Source: Nymphaea colorata (Eukaryota; Streptophyta; Magnoliopsida; Nymphaeales; Nymphaeaceae). From it: 64,000 bases of DNA. The notes under the pieces were generated by a model. That model searched no databases. It saw only the letters and a list, made by a program, of their open reading frames with translations, and was not told the DNA's origin. This document shows positions 49,701 through 60,100 of the stretch, piece by piece (position 1 is the stretch's first letter; every line of letters begins with the position of its first letter). The stretch covers positions 39,237,115 to 39,301,114 of the forward strand of contig NC_045138.2 in assembly GCF_008831285.2 (NCBI RefSeq). Direction: 5' to 3'. The position numbers and the translations under genes were made by a program.

Positions 49701-51170
49701 TGGGAAAAGGGTGATTTAGAAGTGGGACGTTGCGAGTTCTCTCTTTTTTACATTTTCTTAAATTTCTGAAACAGACTAAATAAAATATGTTGTGATTGGG
49801 TACAATACTTTCATAAAGAAAATGATATTAGCAGTACGCTTGGTTTATGGGCTAGAGAAAACTTCCACACTTCATCTTTTGCTAATGAATATCAAGGTTG
49901 TGTTCCCGTCTGCTGCACAACCTGTATTGCCACTCAAGCTTTTAGTTTGCTTAGATGTGCACACAGCCAGACACACACATACACATCAAAAGAGATGGTA
50001 ATTCCAGCCATTTCCTAGCTTCATTGGTCAAGTCTCGTTTATTTGCTCATTTCTGGCAATTCTCAGTTTATGATGCTGCATCTCATGCCAATCCTTTTTA
50101 ACCATTGCAGCAATGTTGTTATCAATCATGTGACAATCTTGGCACCAGTTGACTCCCCCAATACTGATGGAATTGATCCAGGTACTGCATTGCAAGGCCT
50201 TTATGATGGATCTGTGTTGCAGGGTGATAACGCCTTTTAGTTTTTGTTTTTTGTTTTTATAATTATGCATTTGAAATTTTATTTTCCTTTTCAGAAATGA
50301 TAATGCTTCCTTTTTTCATCCTCCTGCTAATTGGTTATCAACAGCTATTTTTCTTCCTGATTCTGTGGAATTCCGCTAATTTAATCTAGCCAGCTTGAAA
50401 GCTGTTCTTTATGACTGAAGCATGATGTGTAATGCTCTGCAGATTCTAGTTCTAATGTGTGCATCGAAGATAGCTATATAAATACTGGTGATGACTTGGT
50501 AGCAATAAAAAGTGGGTGGGATGAGTATGGGATCGCCTATAATCGTCGAAGCTCCAACATCACCATCCGACGGATAAGTGGCTCATCATATCCTTATGCA
50601 GGGATTGCCTTTGGCAGTGAAACTTCTGGCGGGTAAGTTGCTCTTTAGTGCATTTTTCTTTCCTAATAAAAAAATGAGAAATCTTTTGTGGCCGACGGGA
50701 GGCATTAACGTTCACAAGATACTCTTTGCAGGATCGAGAACATTTTGGTTGAAAACATCAATCTCTACAATACTTCCACTGGCATATTCCTCAAAACGAA
50801 CGCTGGCAGGGGAGGGATAATTCGAAATATAACAGTCAGAGATATCTACATGGAGAATGTGAAGAATGCGATCAGGTTTGCAGGAAATGTTGGCGATCAT
50901 CCCGATGACAAATATAACCCCAATGCACTTCCAGTTGTGGATGGCATCTCAATCATTAACGTGTGGGGTATCAATGTGAGGAATCCAGGATCTCTCGAAG
51001 GCATGCAGAAGTCACCGTTTCAACGGATTTGTCTTTCAAACATAAATCTCAAAGGGACGGCCGCCACTTTGCCATGGAAATGCGACAGTATTGAGGGCTC
51101 TGCCCTTGGAGTGCACCCTTGGCCTTGTACCCAACTGATCAGTACACAGGGTTCTGGCTCCTGTCCTTGA
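46789..51170 (+). CDS. Polygalacturonase-like pectinase, glycoside hydrolase family 28
   Basis: Six exons: 46789-47133, 48776-48896, 49474-49648, 50111-50181, 50443-50632, 50732-51170 (TGA); all GT..AG with consistent phases (0,1,2,1,2), giving 446 residues. GH28 enzymes are secreted and cleave alpha-1,4-galacturonan in pectin, acting in the wall during growth, separation or pollen development. Seen: a signal peptide ending near Ala27, ITDFGGVGDGRTLNTWAF, GENGTIDGQGQVWW, SPNTDGID with the NTD acids (231-233), TGDDLVAIKSG with the Asp pair (254-255), and FLKTNAGRGG (about 320-329). The position of the usual catalytic-site histidine (GHG) is Ala290 in PYAGIAFGS; this substitution is, as I recall, shared by the plant clade of At3g61490/At4g23500-type proteins, whose activity is poorly known. 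The start is the ATG just before the hydrophobic leader; an upstream in-frame open stretch lacks similarity. Intron 1 carries a transposon. It converges on the PPR gene 535 bp downstream. Confidence 0.92.
47855..48415. mobile_element. Non-autonomous Mutator-like element in GH28 intron 1
   Basis: A 561-bp AT-rich segment is flanked on both sides by TGGTTGCAGT (47845-47854 and 48416-48425), a 9-10 bp target duplication as made by Mutator-like elements. The right end (GGGCCGATACGGATAACAC) and left end (CAATGTTGT... TCAGTCCGGCCGACC) are imperfect inverse complements rich in CGTAT/ATACG words. No transposase is present. The perfect target duplication suggests a fairly recent insertion; it is transcribed with the intron but lies more than 350 bp from either splice site. 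Confidence 0.65.
47901..47988. repeat. 44-bp subterminal tandem duplication inside the intronic element
   Basis: 47901-47944 and 47945-47988 both run TATACGTTGTATC-TAATAT-TCGTAAA-ATA-TATAGCGTATC, with about five differences. Subterminal repeats of this kind are typical transposase-binding regions in Mutator and hAT elements. Confidence 0.85.
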
Positions 51171-51705
51171 ATTTCTTGGAATGTTGTTTCTGGCCACTTG
51201 TGTCCCTTCCCCACATTAAATCTTGTAATTCATATAATCGTGTAATGCATCCTTTTCCTGTGATAAGAAGTCACCGTCCATTTGTTCAATGCATTTTTTC
51301 TACATTGGAAAACTGCTATTGCATGAAGAGTGGAGTTGATGAAGAAGCGTATAGGTCTCTTTTGCCTGTACTTGGACTATGCAATTCGTTTTAGTTTAGC
51401 ACCAAGTACAACTCACGTTGCGTTTCGCCTCGTTCTCTCCTGGTTGTATAGTCACACAACTTCAGGAGTAAGCGTAATGACTTGAACACTAGCAGACCAT
51501 TGTTAACACTTCATTTTACCGTCACTTGTTGTAGGTATTCTCCATATGCTATGCAGATGGCAAAATCTTATAGCTTTCGGGAAGAGAATTTGAGACAATC
51601 AGGGAAAAGTTTCTGCATCTCGCTTTTGTCGAAGAGAATGTTGCTCCTTGGCCAAGATAATAATAATAAACCTTCTTTGATGATGTGTTTGATTTCCATC
51701 ACCAC
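51171..51705. other. Convergent intergenic region between GH28 and PPR genes
   Basis: 535 bp between two stop codons on opposite strands; it must hold both 3' UTRs and their polyadenylation signals. T-rich stretches and AATAATAATAAA (51658-51669) are present; no further coding signal was seen. Confidence 0.5.
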
Positions 51706-54651
51706 TCACCAATAGTCATTGCAAGAACATTTCCCATTCACAAATTCATGGAACCTGCATCCATCTCGTAGGTATATCTTGCGGCCAGTAATTCTAGATA
51801 TGTATTTTGCTGCTACATGGCAATCTCCGCAGATTCTGGTATTCGTTATAACTCTTATCGGCATGCCTTCACCTGTCTTTATAAGCCCATATGTTATAGC
51901 TAGCTTCTCAGTATGACTCAAAACCATTTGTTCTTTTTGGTCCTCATCAGCGTTAAGAATCACGCAACTTGTATCAGGTTTATAACCCAATCTTCTCATT
52001 TGAGCGACCAACTGGCATAATTCAAAGTATATTTCTCCCATATCTCTATGTGGCCTTCCTTTCGCAGAGAAAACATGAACTTCCTTATTGATCCAGATCC
52101 AACTCCACCCCCTCTTGTTCCTGACACCTATAACGTTCATTGCATCTTTTAGATTTTCGATTTCATCCCATCGGCTTTGTGCAGCATACAAGTTCATGAG
52201 TAGCGAGTAATTTGCAGAGTTATAGGGTTCTAGTTTGAAGAGTCGCTTTGCTACAAATTCAGCAAGCTTGACGTTCTGGTGAACTTTGCATGCAAGAAGC
52301 AAAGATCCCCAAACACTTGTATCTGGTCTTAGTGGCATGGTCTTGATCAAATCCAGTGCTTCATCCAAATAACCGTTCCGACCTAGAAGATCTATCATAC
52401 ACGCATAGTGCTCTATGGTTGGAATGACACCAAATTCCTCTCTCATGCTATCAAAAAATTTCCACCCTTCGACAAGTAAACCAGAATGACTGCAAGCAGA
52501 CAGAAGAGAAGTGAATGTAACACCGTCTGGTTGGATACCTATTTCACGCATTTCGTCGTAGATGGAAATTGCCTTTTCGCCCAGCCTATGAAGAGCATAT
52601 CCTTTGATCATGGCATTCCAACAGACTAAATTCTTGTCTTTGATCTTACTGAAAACAAGATAAGCGTTCTCTAAATTTCCTGACCTAGAGTACATGTCCA
52701 CAAGTGCAGACGCTACGTATTTGTAGTCATCAAGTCCATTTCTGATGGCATAACAGTGCAATTCTGCTCCTTGGTAAAATGAAGCTAAGGCTGCTGTTAC
52801 AGAAACTAAACTTGCCACGGTGGCAGCATTAGGTTGAATTCCTGCTTTCTGCATTTCTCTGAAAGCAAGCAAAGCGTCTCCATAATTTCCTGCCTTTGAA
52901 CATCCGCTGATCATTGCCGTCCATGAAACTACATTTGGAGTAAAGCCCGTCTTATTCAGTTGTCGAATCAATACCAATGCTTGTTTGCTCTGACCCATTA
53001 GAGAATACCCCGATATGAGGCTGTTCCATGTGATCAGATCTGGCCGGATACCTTCTTCTTCCATCTGATTTAAGAGATCCAAAGCTTCACCGATATGCCT
53101 ATTACGTGCATACCCTGCAACAAGAGTATTCCATGTGAATGAATTCCTGTGCTTCATATAATCAAAGACCCTCCTCGCTTCAACTAATCTCCCGTGCTTG
53201 ACATACATCTCCACTAATGAGGTTCTCATGCAGATGTCATTCTCATATTCATTTCTGCTGATATGGCCATGGATTTCTCTCCCTAGTCTCGCTGTTCCTT
53301 GTTCTGCAACAGCTTGAAGTATGCTTGTGATAGAGCTTGCATTTGGTTTGATGCCTGAACTCAACATTTTCCGGAATAGTCTCAACGAAACTGATGCATC
53401 ATTCCGTCGTGAAAAACCAGAAATAGCTGAACTCCAGGATGATGCATCAGGTTTTATCCCCTCCCTGTTCATCATATGAAAAATTTTCTCAACTTCTTCT
53501 ACAGATCCATGAAGTGCATGCCCAGAAATCAAGCAATTCCATGTGACTACATCTGGCTTGGTTCCCGAAGAATCCAGTTCCTGGAAAACGTCCCAAGCAT
53601 CATTCAAAAAGCCATTCAGTGCATACCCTGATATCATTGAGTTCCAAGAGATCAAATCACGGTTACTGATTCCATCAAAAACCAGTCTTGCAGATCCTAG
53701 TTGCCTGGTTTTGCAGTAGGTGCTAATCAACGAGTTCCCTACAGCCACAAACTGCAATAGACCGTACCTTATAGCATATCCATGCACCTGTTTGCCTTCT
53801 CTGAGAGCTTCCAGCCTCCCGCAAGCTTGGAGAACTCTTGCTATCGTAGCTCGACTGCATTTGACGAGTGAGAATTGCATCTCGCGGAAAAAATCTAGCG
53901 CCTCAAACCATAATTGGTTCTTCAGATACATCTCAATCATTACATCCCAGAGAAATGTGGTTCTTGAACTCATTTTATCGAACACTTTACGTGCTTCTTC
54001 TAACTTGCAAGAACCACCATACATTTTCAAGAAAACAGAGTCTAGATAATCATGTGAAGTGAATCCGGTTTTCACCATGACCCCGTGCAGCATACCACCC
54101 ATGAGCGAATTCCCTGAGTCTCCACAAATCTTCACCGCAAAAGCTAGAACGTCCTCGAAGCGTGCCATCAATCCTTTTTTATGCAACTCAGCCACAATCC
54201 TAAGAAGTGCTTCTGGTTTCACCGCGCCGCGGATTGTTTCTAGCAAATGATTCAAGGATTCCGTCGCAGCAGCCAGATGGCTAAAAATAATGCCTACAGA
54301 TTCGAAATCATCGATGTGTACATACATGTCTACTAGTTTCTTCCACGCATCCACTGCATCTTCCCGGTTCATTTTTGCTATCTGAGCATGAATCTGTTTT
54401 AGGGCATCCATGGAGATCGGTTTCTCGAGTTCGTCGAAGCGAGAGAAGACAGATTCAGTCGGGTACCGCCATAGTGGTGCCAGGGTTAATGGCTTCGCTT
54501 CAAGACTTGACGTTGTCGAAGACTCAGAGAATTCAAGAATTGGTTGAACTCGGGTGCTGCAGCTTTTAACACATGCAGGATATCTACTGAAACGATTGAA
54601 GTTGCAGGGAGATGACAACTGGAATTGGGATTGTCTAGTGATTGTCTCCAT
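51706..54651 (-). CDS. DYW-class pentatricopeptide repeat protein, At4g01030-like
   Basis: A single intronless frame of 981 residues, as usual for PLS-type PPR genes. Such proteins bind organelle RNA through PPR repeats and edit specific cytidines to uridine through the DYW deaminase. The N-terminus (METITRQSQF, Ser/Arg-rich, few acids) suits mitochondrial or plastid import. Repeats cover roughly residues 60-780, with repeated WNSLISGYAL-, GIKPD- and VDMY-type signatures. E-type motifs follow, then the DYW domain from about residue 847. The zinc/catalytic set is complete: HTE (913-915), CGDC (941-944), CRFHEF, CSC and terminal DYW. The order of internal repeats (VTWNCLISGHAL..., SWTAMISGCSKAGNYGDAL) follows my memory of Arabidopsis At4g01030, a predicted mitochondrial protein. 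The start is the first ATG after a (GA)n leader tract (54660-54680). No breaks seen. Confidence 0.92.
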   Translation of the reverse strand: METITRQSQFQLSSPCNFNRFSRYPACVKSCSTRVQPILEFSESSTTSSLEAKPLTLAPLWRYPTESVFSRFDELEKPISMDALKQIHAQIAKMNREDAVDAWKKLVDMYVHIDDFESVGIIFSHLAAATESLNHLLETIRGAVKPEALLRIVAELHKKGLMARFEDVLAFAVKICGDSGNSLMGGMLHGVMVKTGFTSHDYLDSVFLKMYGGSCKLEEARKVFDKMSSRTTFLWDVMIEMYLKNQLWFEALDFFREMQFSLVKCSRATIARVLQACGRLEALREGKQVHGYAIRYGLLQFVAVGNSLISTYCKTRQLGSARLVFDGISNRDLISWNSMISGYALNGFLNDAWDVFQELDSSGTKPDVVTWNCLISGHALHGSVEEVEKIFHMMNREGIKPDASSWSSAISGFSRRNDASVSLRLFRKMLSSGIKPNASSITSILQAVAEQGTARLGREIHGHISRNEYENDICMRTSLVEMYVKHGRLVEARRVFDYMKHRNSFTWNTLVAGYARNRHIGEALDLLNQMEEEGIRPDLITWNSLISGYSLMGQSKQALVLIRQLNKTGFTPNVVSWTAMISGCSKAGNYGDALLAFREMQKAGIQPNAATVASLVSVTAALASFYQGAELHCYAIRNGLDDYKYVASALVDMYSRSGNLENAYLVFSKIKDKNLVCWNAMIKGYALHRLGEKAISIYDEMREIGIQPDGVTFTSLLSACSHSGLLVEGWKFFDSMREEFGVIPTIEHYACMIDLLGRNGYLDEALDLIKTMPLRPDTSVWGSLLLACKVHQNVKLAEFVAKRLFKLEPYNSANYSLLMNLYAAQSRWDEIENLKDAMNVIGVRNKRGWSWIWINKEVHVFSAKGRPHRDMGEIYFELCQLVAQMRRLGYKPDTSCVILNADEDQKEQMVLSHTEKLAITYGLIKTGEGMPIRVITNTRICGDCHVAAKYISRITGRKIYLRDGCRFHEFVNGKCSCNDYW

Positions 54652-55777
54652 CTTGAATCAGAGAGAGAGAGAGAGAGAGACATTCAGGTTGCTGGTGAGC
54701 TCCAGGCTTATGGAAGCGGATAAGGCAATTTACAGCGTCTACCTTTTTCTGTGTACCACGTCGTCCTTCATGAATTTTATTTCATGGTAAATGGGTCGAA
54801 CAGATCCGATACGACGCGAAAGGTGAATCCTAATCAGGTTGCGATTTGAGAATATGGGAAAGTGAATCACATGGATACCTGGACCATAGGCTGGCTAGCC
54901 TGGCTTCATTCCATGGCCTACATTGGCATTAGTCAGAACATTTTTCTGTAGTTCTCTCAAAGAGTTCCGAGAAAACCAGACTTTCAATCCACTGAATTGC
55001 TTGGAATCAAAGCATTGGGGAAATGCTTGAATGGCCTTGTGGATTTGCCTCCTCCAAAAGCATCATTTGCTTAGTTTGCGATTGCCTGCATAAAGTGTGC
55101 ATCCAATTCCTTCTCCAGTGAAAGTTTCACTGCTCTCAAAAAAGAAGCTGCAGATGTGAATCTAGAATGAGATCGGATAAGAATTAAGAAATATAACTAG
55201 ATCCAGAAGCAGATGACCCAGGATCTTTTGTTGTTCCATTAGATGTGACAAATACATAGAAACCCATTTGAGGAGAACATGATCCTCACAGACCCAACAC
55301 TACAGACCTCATCATTGATACGATCTGCTCTGGTCAATTTCCAGTGCCCATGCCATTGACATTTCCAATTTTTCCATATTTAACATCTTTCAAATATTGT
55401 GTCAGTAACACATTTCATTACTTTACAAACAATGAAAACTGACTTGCAGAGGATAAAAGAATGAAGCGGAAGAAAGAGTGGAAACAAATAATCAAAATGT
55501 ATTTATCAGTATATATCATTATAACAATAACTTTATACAACGAACATCATTATATAAACCATATGGGTATACGTCAACAGAGCACCAAAACCTAAAAAGG
55601 TTTTATTGTTACAGTAGTCATATACATACTACACACACAGGCAAAATCAATACCAAGCAACGAAGCAAAAGCAGGAGGCCTGACAAAGGGGCCTATCCTG
55701 ATAGATCACATGGTCCTTCTATTCTAACACCAAGGAGAAGCAGAACCGCCTCTCTCTCCTTCTCTATCTTCCTCTGT
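54652..55777. other. PPR leader and 3' flank of the His-rich gene
   Basis: The PPR gene's leader carries a GA/CT microsatellite 9 bp upstream of its ATG (54660-54680). The remainder to 55777 should include the 3' UTR of the minus-strand His-rich gene. No other coding signal recognised. Confidence 0.5.
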
Positions 55778-56545
55778 CTATGGCATATTCAACAGATTGC
55801 TAAACCACTTGAGAACACCTCCCTTCCGCGGCTTGTCGTCATCGTCTTCATCCTCGTGCTTGTGCTTGTGTCTGCGTTTCATCTCTTTGAACCCATCGGG
55901 AAAAAACCGGTGGTGGTGGTCGTGGTGATGGCGGTGATGGGGCTGATCGTGGCCACGGAACCAATCGGGAAGATGGCTCTCGTCCAGGAAGCGGCCCTCG
56001 AACTCCGCCCCTCTGATCGGGAACTCGATCTCTCCCTCCTTCTCAGGGAAGAAATGAAGACCACCGCCCATGTGCTCGTGGTGGTGGTGCTTATAGCGAT
56101 CATCGTCATGATCGTCGTCGTGGTCGTCGTCGTGATCGTCGTCGTGGTCGTGGTCGTCGTGGTCGTGGTCGTCGTGGTGCTCGTGGTCGTGGTGGCGCTC
56201 GTGCTCGTGTTCGTGTTCGTGCTTGTGGTGGTGGAATCGGCGGGGGAAGCGGAAGAGGAAAGGACGGCGGATGTAAACGTGGTGCACGTGATGGCGGTTT
56301 CCGGCAAAGAGATCGTCCTCCTCGGTGGGGATCGGGCCTCGCAGGGTCAGTGGCTCTGCCGGTAGCGTCGCCGGCTCGGACTCCGACTCCTGCTTCTCGC
56401 TCGGGAGGAGAAGCTTGGGCTCAATGTTTACAAGAGAATCCTGGCCATCTTCCTGTGGTTTCTCCGGCAGAAGGGTAGGAACCCGCGCATTGATAAGGAG
56501 GGCTAGGGAGAGGAGGAGGGAGAGGAAGAAGAAACCCTTCGCCAT
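55778..56545 (-). CDS. Secreted His/Asp-rich protein, probable metal or calcium binder
   Basis: A single frame of 255 residues, with no intron seen. Residues 1-20 (MAKGFFFLSLLLSLALLINA) form a clear signal peptide, so the product enters the secretory path. The mature part has a Pro/Glu-rich linker (about 22-75), a His/Arg/Phe segment (84-104), a His-Asp cluster (about 105-158) with HEHEHEHE and DDHDDDHDDDH repeats, a more complex segment (160-200, GEIEFPIRGAEFEGRF, LPDWFRGH), a second His cluster (203-212), an acidic patch, and a C-terminal motif GGVLKWFSNLLN. I know plant families of uncharacterised secreted proteins with this layout, sometimes named by similarity to sarcoplasmic histidine-rich calcium-binding protein, but cannot name an orthologue. 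Alternating His/Asp suggests zinc, nickel, copper or calcium buffering in wall or endomembranes; this is inference. A TATA box lies about 50 bp upstream. The opposite-strand frame is a by-product of GTC/GTG repeats. Confidence 0.8.
   Translation of the reverse strand: MAKGFFFLSLLLSLALLINARVPTLLPEKPQEDGQDSLVNIEPKLLLPSEKQESESEPATLPAEPLTLRGPIPTEEDDLFAGNRHHVHHVYIRRPFLFRFPRRFHHHKHEHEHEHERHHDHEHHDDHDHDDHDHDDDHDDDHDDDHDDDRYKHHHHEHMGGGLHFFPEKEGEIEFPIRGAEFEGRFLDESHLPDWFRGHDQPHHRHHHDHHHRFFPDGFKEMKRRHKHKHEDEDDDDKPRKGGVLKWFSNLLNMP
56072..56233 (-). repeat. In-frame DDH/EH-coding trinucleotide repeat
   Basis: The His-Asp cluster is encoded by imperfect 6- and 9-bp units (CAC-GAC-GAC type on the coding strand). 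This in-frame minisatellite could vary in length between individuals without shifting the frame. Confidence 0.85.
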
Positions 56546-56591
56546 GGCTGGGGACTTGGGTGAATGAGGAGACGACTAGCGTTGGCTTAGA

Positions 56592-56600
56592 CTTTTATAG
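56592..56600 (-). promoter_or_regulatory. TATA box of the His-rich gene
   Basis: The minus strand reads CTATAAAAG, 47-55 bp upstream of the ATG at 56545, which would give a transcript start near 56565 and a very short leader of about 20 nt. Confidence 0.6.
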
Positions 56601-57077
56601 AGGCGTTGAATGGTGGTTTTGGGGAAACGTCACGCCTATGGCTCTGCGTGGAGTCCGGAAGCACCGGCCACGGCTAGCGTCCTTGGTCCCGAGTCCGGTC
56701 CAGCTCGTCTCGGTTCTCGGTTTCCCGACTCATGAGAACTTGGTGATTTAGATTTCCCGGATCCAAATGTCAATGGACCCCTCAAAGGGATCGGACCGAG
56801 TCAGACGGGGTCTATGAAGTAAAATCGTGGTTCGGTTTCTTGAGCAGAGCCGAACCGGGCCTAATTCGAGGTCTTACCAAATAAGGAGGAGTGTGCGTGT
56901 GACTGTCGGTGAGCGGGTGCCCGGTAACCGGCTATGACCGTTGACCGCGTTTCACGCGGCAGTCACGTATGGCGGAGGAGTTTTTCACGCTTCCGCTGAT
57001 AACGATGAGCCTCTCTCAAGCCTCCCGTCGAAACTATTTACCGGTGAATTTCCACTTCCTGCTGCGGCTGACCGCAC
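56601..57077. other. Upstream region of the His-rich gene
   Basis: GC-richer and dense in GGTCCGAGTC / CCGGTCC / CGGTTC words (56690-56930), resembling the repeat-like blocks near 6000 and 29330-29600. No gene recognised; promoter elements may overlap. Confidence 0.35.
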
Positions 57078-57093
57078 CTTCTTCTTCTTCTTC

Positions 57094-57172
<79 letters not shown>

Positions 57173-57199
57173 TTATATATATAGAGAGAGAGAGAGAGA
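57078..57199. repeat. Compound microsatellite forming a long palindrome
   Basis: (CTT)n is followed by (CT)n (to 57114), (TA)n interrupted once (57115-57152), (GA)n (57153-57172), a short TA block and a second (GA)n (to 57199). CT-TA-GA is self-complementary, so about 40 bp on each side of the AT core can pair into a cruciform or hairpin. Confidence 0.95.
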
Positions 57200-60100
57200 T
57201 GAGATATTATTTAGATTGAATTTGATAGGTTGATGAGATCATCTGAAAGCTGAATTTCTACTGTTTGTAGAGGGCAGTGACCTTGGTGTTCAACAAAAAA
57301 TGGATGGGATTGGTATTTGACATTCACTAAAAGCTGTGATGAGAATATGGAAGAACTCTTTCATGAGAAGCAATCCATTCAGTTTCAGCCCCCATAAATA
57401 AATAAATAAATAGAAGCTTACGAAAAAATGAAGCAAAGCTATCCAATGGTGTGGCCTTTGAAGGACGTTAAAAATTAAAAAACTAAAACAAATAGATATC
57501 TGGTGAAGGTTAGGAATTGGGAGAGGTTGTAGTCTTTTCCCGGGGCAGGGGAGTAAACGAAGACAGGAAACAAATGCCAACTCGCCTTTAAGTCGGTTCA
57601 TACCTGGAAACCAGAAGACAGGAAACAGGACAAACAATAGCATTGACATACAAGTATATAAGTTCTTACTTCAGGAAACAGGACAATAATAGCATTGACA
57701 TTAACACACAAGTGTATAAGTTCTTATTTCTTCCTCTCTCTGCACTGTCCTTCATTAATTAACCTTTTTCACACATTTTTTGGCTTTAAGATGTGTATAT
57801 TTAGATAATAAGATTTCCTAAAAGTTCTAAAATCAAGTGAAGAAGAATAAGGGTTATGAATAAGAGTAATTATATATCCATTTTGCCTATAAGGAATGTA
57901 AGATGGCAGTCAAACGAGATCCATCAAGAACATCTTAGGCTGATCTAAAGCTCCTTGTGGAGAAGACAAGTCTGAAAACAAGCTGGACTTTCGGGCCTCA
58001 CTTGCTCACTATGGGGACCATCAACCTTGCATTTTCAAAATTTCTGCCTCCTACCATCCTTTGACCCACGTGTGAAAGCACTATATGTCGCACATATCAT
58101 TTCGTGAATGGGGCCTCATTTTGGGGAGACTTTGATTTCCTTGAGCCTTAGATTCTAAGGTTTCAACGGACGTGCCAAGGGCACTTTTGCTTTTGGAACT
58201 CATTGAATCGCTTTTCTGCCATCTCTCTTTCTTCCAGCTTAGTTCTATACTTTTCAAATTGTATATATAAGTATTCCAAATCGATTGTCTTTACATCGCG
58301 TTTGTTCACATGAATCACTCATGCCTAAAATGTAAATCCCTTTGATCTATCCAAACATCGTCTCTACTGATCTATCCAAAGAAGGGTACTAACCAACCCA
58401 GAGAGCCTGTGCTGCCAATCTTATCCAAGTTCATGCTTTCCATCCTGCTCCCTGCAATTCACAACTTTCCTGCCTACTATAGCTGAAATTCTGCTTTCAC
58501 ATATCTCCATTCTATTACTGCTATTTGCTAAATGCAACCATCGAGCTGGCCACCTTCTTCTTCTTTCAAGAATCCCGATCAGTCTTCTTTGCCATCCTTT
58601 ATTGGTCACTGTAACCAGATAGGCGCCAATATCATTTGCAAGCTGATTGATCCCCCACTTAAGAGCTTTCCATTGAGCTTCATCACCACCTTAAGAGCAA
58701 CCAACAATACCCATTGTTTCTGCAGGGGCTGACAAAATCAAAAGCCATTCTTCTACTTTGAACAGCATCTTGATCTGTTTGGAGAGTGTCATTCTCTCTC
58801 ATCCAGTCGATCGGCCTCACATACGAGACCCAAGTTAGACCATAGTCTCATTAGCTCCTTTTTCCTGATATATATTCCTTCCATTTAATGGCATCATTCT
58901 CTTCTTTACAGGATTCCGTATGATCATCCTCATGGATTGAACTGCAACTTCCAAGTCATCTTCATGAAAATTAGTTTTATTTTTCGACCACCACTATCTC
59001 CAGCAGACAATGTGGAACTGGTCTCAAAGTTTATTTGGGCCTTTCTAGGGAAGGAATTCAGGGTTCAATAATTATGTTTGATCAAGAGCATCCTTTTGAA
59101 AACACATTCTAGGTCGCAAGGCGATTAGAGTCTAATTTATTTTTTCCAATTTCCAGGTTGAGCATAAAACCTTTGGTGTTTGGGGCAAGGGACTCGGGTG
59201 GTGGGACTTCCTTGACCCTCTTCAAAAATGGGAGGAAGGTTTTAGATGAACTAGGAGTTGGAGATCACCTAAAAGGCTAGTTGATTGACATAAAGTGTGA
59301 TGATTGAAGAATCTGTTTTTTCTTGTTCGGCCTAAGTTCCATCTTCATGGATTTTATATGCATGTCTCCATATAAAATATTCTTTTTCACCGTGTTGCAA
59401 TTTCAAGTATCAACGTTACCTGTATATCTCTTTCACTAGTTCAGTTGTTGGATCATGCATTAGTAAAAATTGTCAGGGCGTTTCGGCATGGTTGGCAGTG
59501 AGCACGCAACAACAATAGCAACTACAGCTGCAGCAGTGGCAGTGGCAGCAGTTACAATGCACAACTCGATCTCTAGGAACATCCGGTTTTACTCAATGCC
59601 ATTGTTGGGAAAATTGTGACAAATTTTAGGTGCTGTACTCAGATAAATTTCAAGTTTACATTTGTTATTACTGTTTTGCTTTTATGTTTTTTTAATGAAT
59701 TTATGCAAAATCCCAGTTGGGGAAATGTAGCAAACAACATTAGAAAATGGTTAGGGCCTATTGATCAACAATATTTTTCCTTTCTGATGTCATTTTCATG
59801 ACAAAGTGCAGATGTTCCTCCACCCATATGATTGCATGCTTCTGACATCAACATTTCAACCCCCTTTATTTTTTTGAGATCGAAACAAGTAGGGTTTTAG
59901 TGAAGTAATGAAATTCCTTCAAAAAGAGAAAGACTGTAAGTGACTTAGAAGGAATGGAGTATAAATTTAAGCATCTTGAGCCCGTTTTACTGCTAAAAAC
60001 TATAGCAAGTAGCAAGCATGTTTGATGTACCAAAGAGAAATGACATGCTTCAAAGTGGATGGATCCTGACCTTTTGCAGATATGTTTGTTTCTGCTTTTG

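Noticed and set aside
54885-54915. GCCTGGCTTCATTCC resembling part of miR166
   Set aside because: Core mismatches to the mature miRNA and no visible foldback partner nearby.
55478-56365. 295-codon frame on the + strand over the His-rich gene
   Set aside because: It is Val-rich because it is the complement of His/Asp codon repeats; it has no domain, and the minus-strand frame has signal peptide, TATA box and sensible composition.
58421-58760. Minus-strand stretch vaguely like a retroelement RNase H (AEWKALKWGI-type wording)
   Set aside because: Resemblance limited to a few residues, a stop codon lies just before it, and no catalytic acidic residues could be placed.
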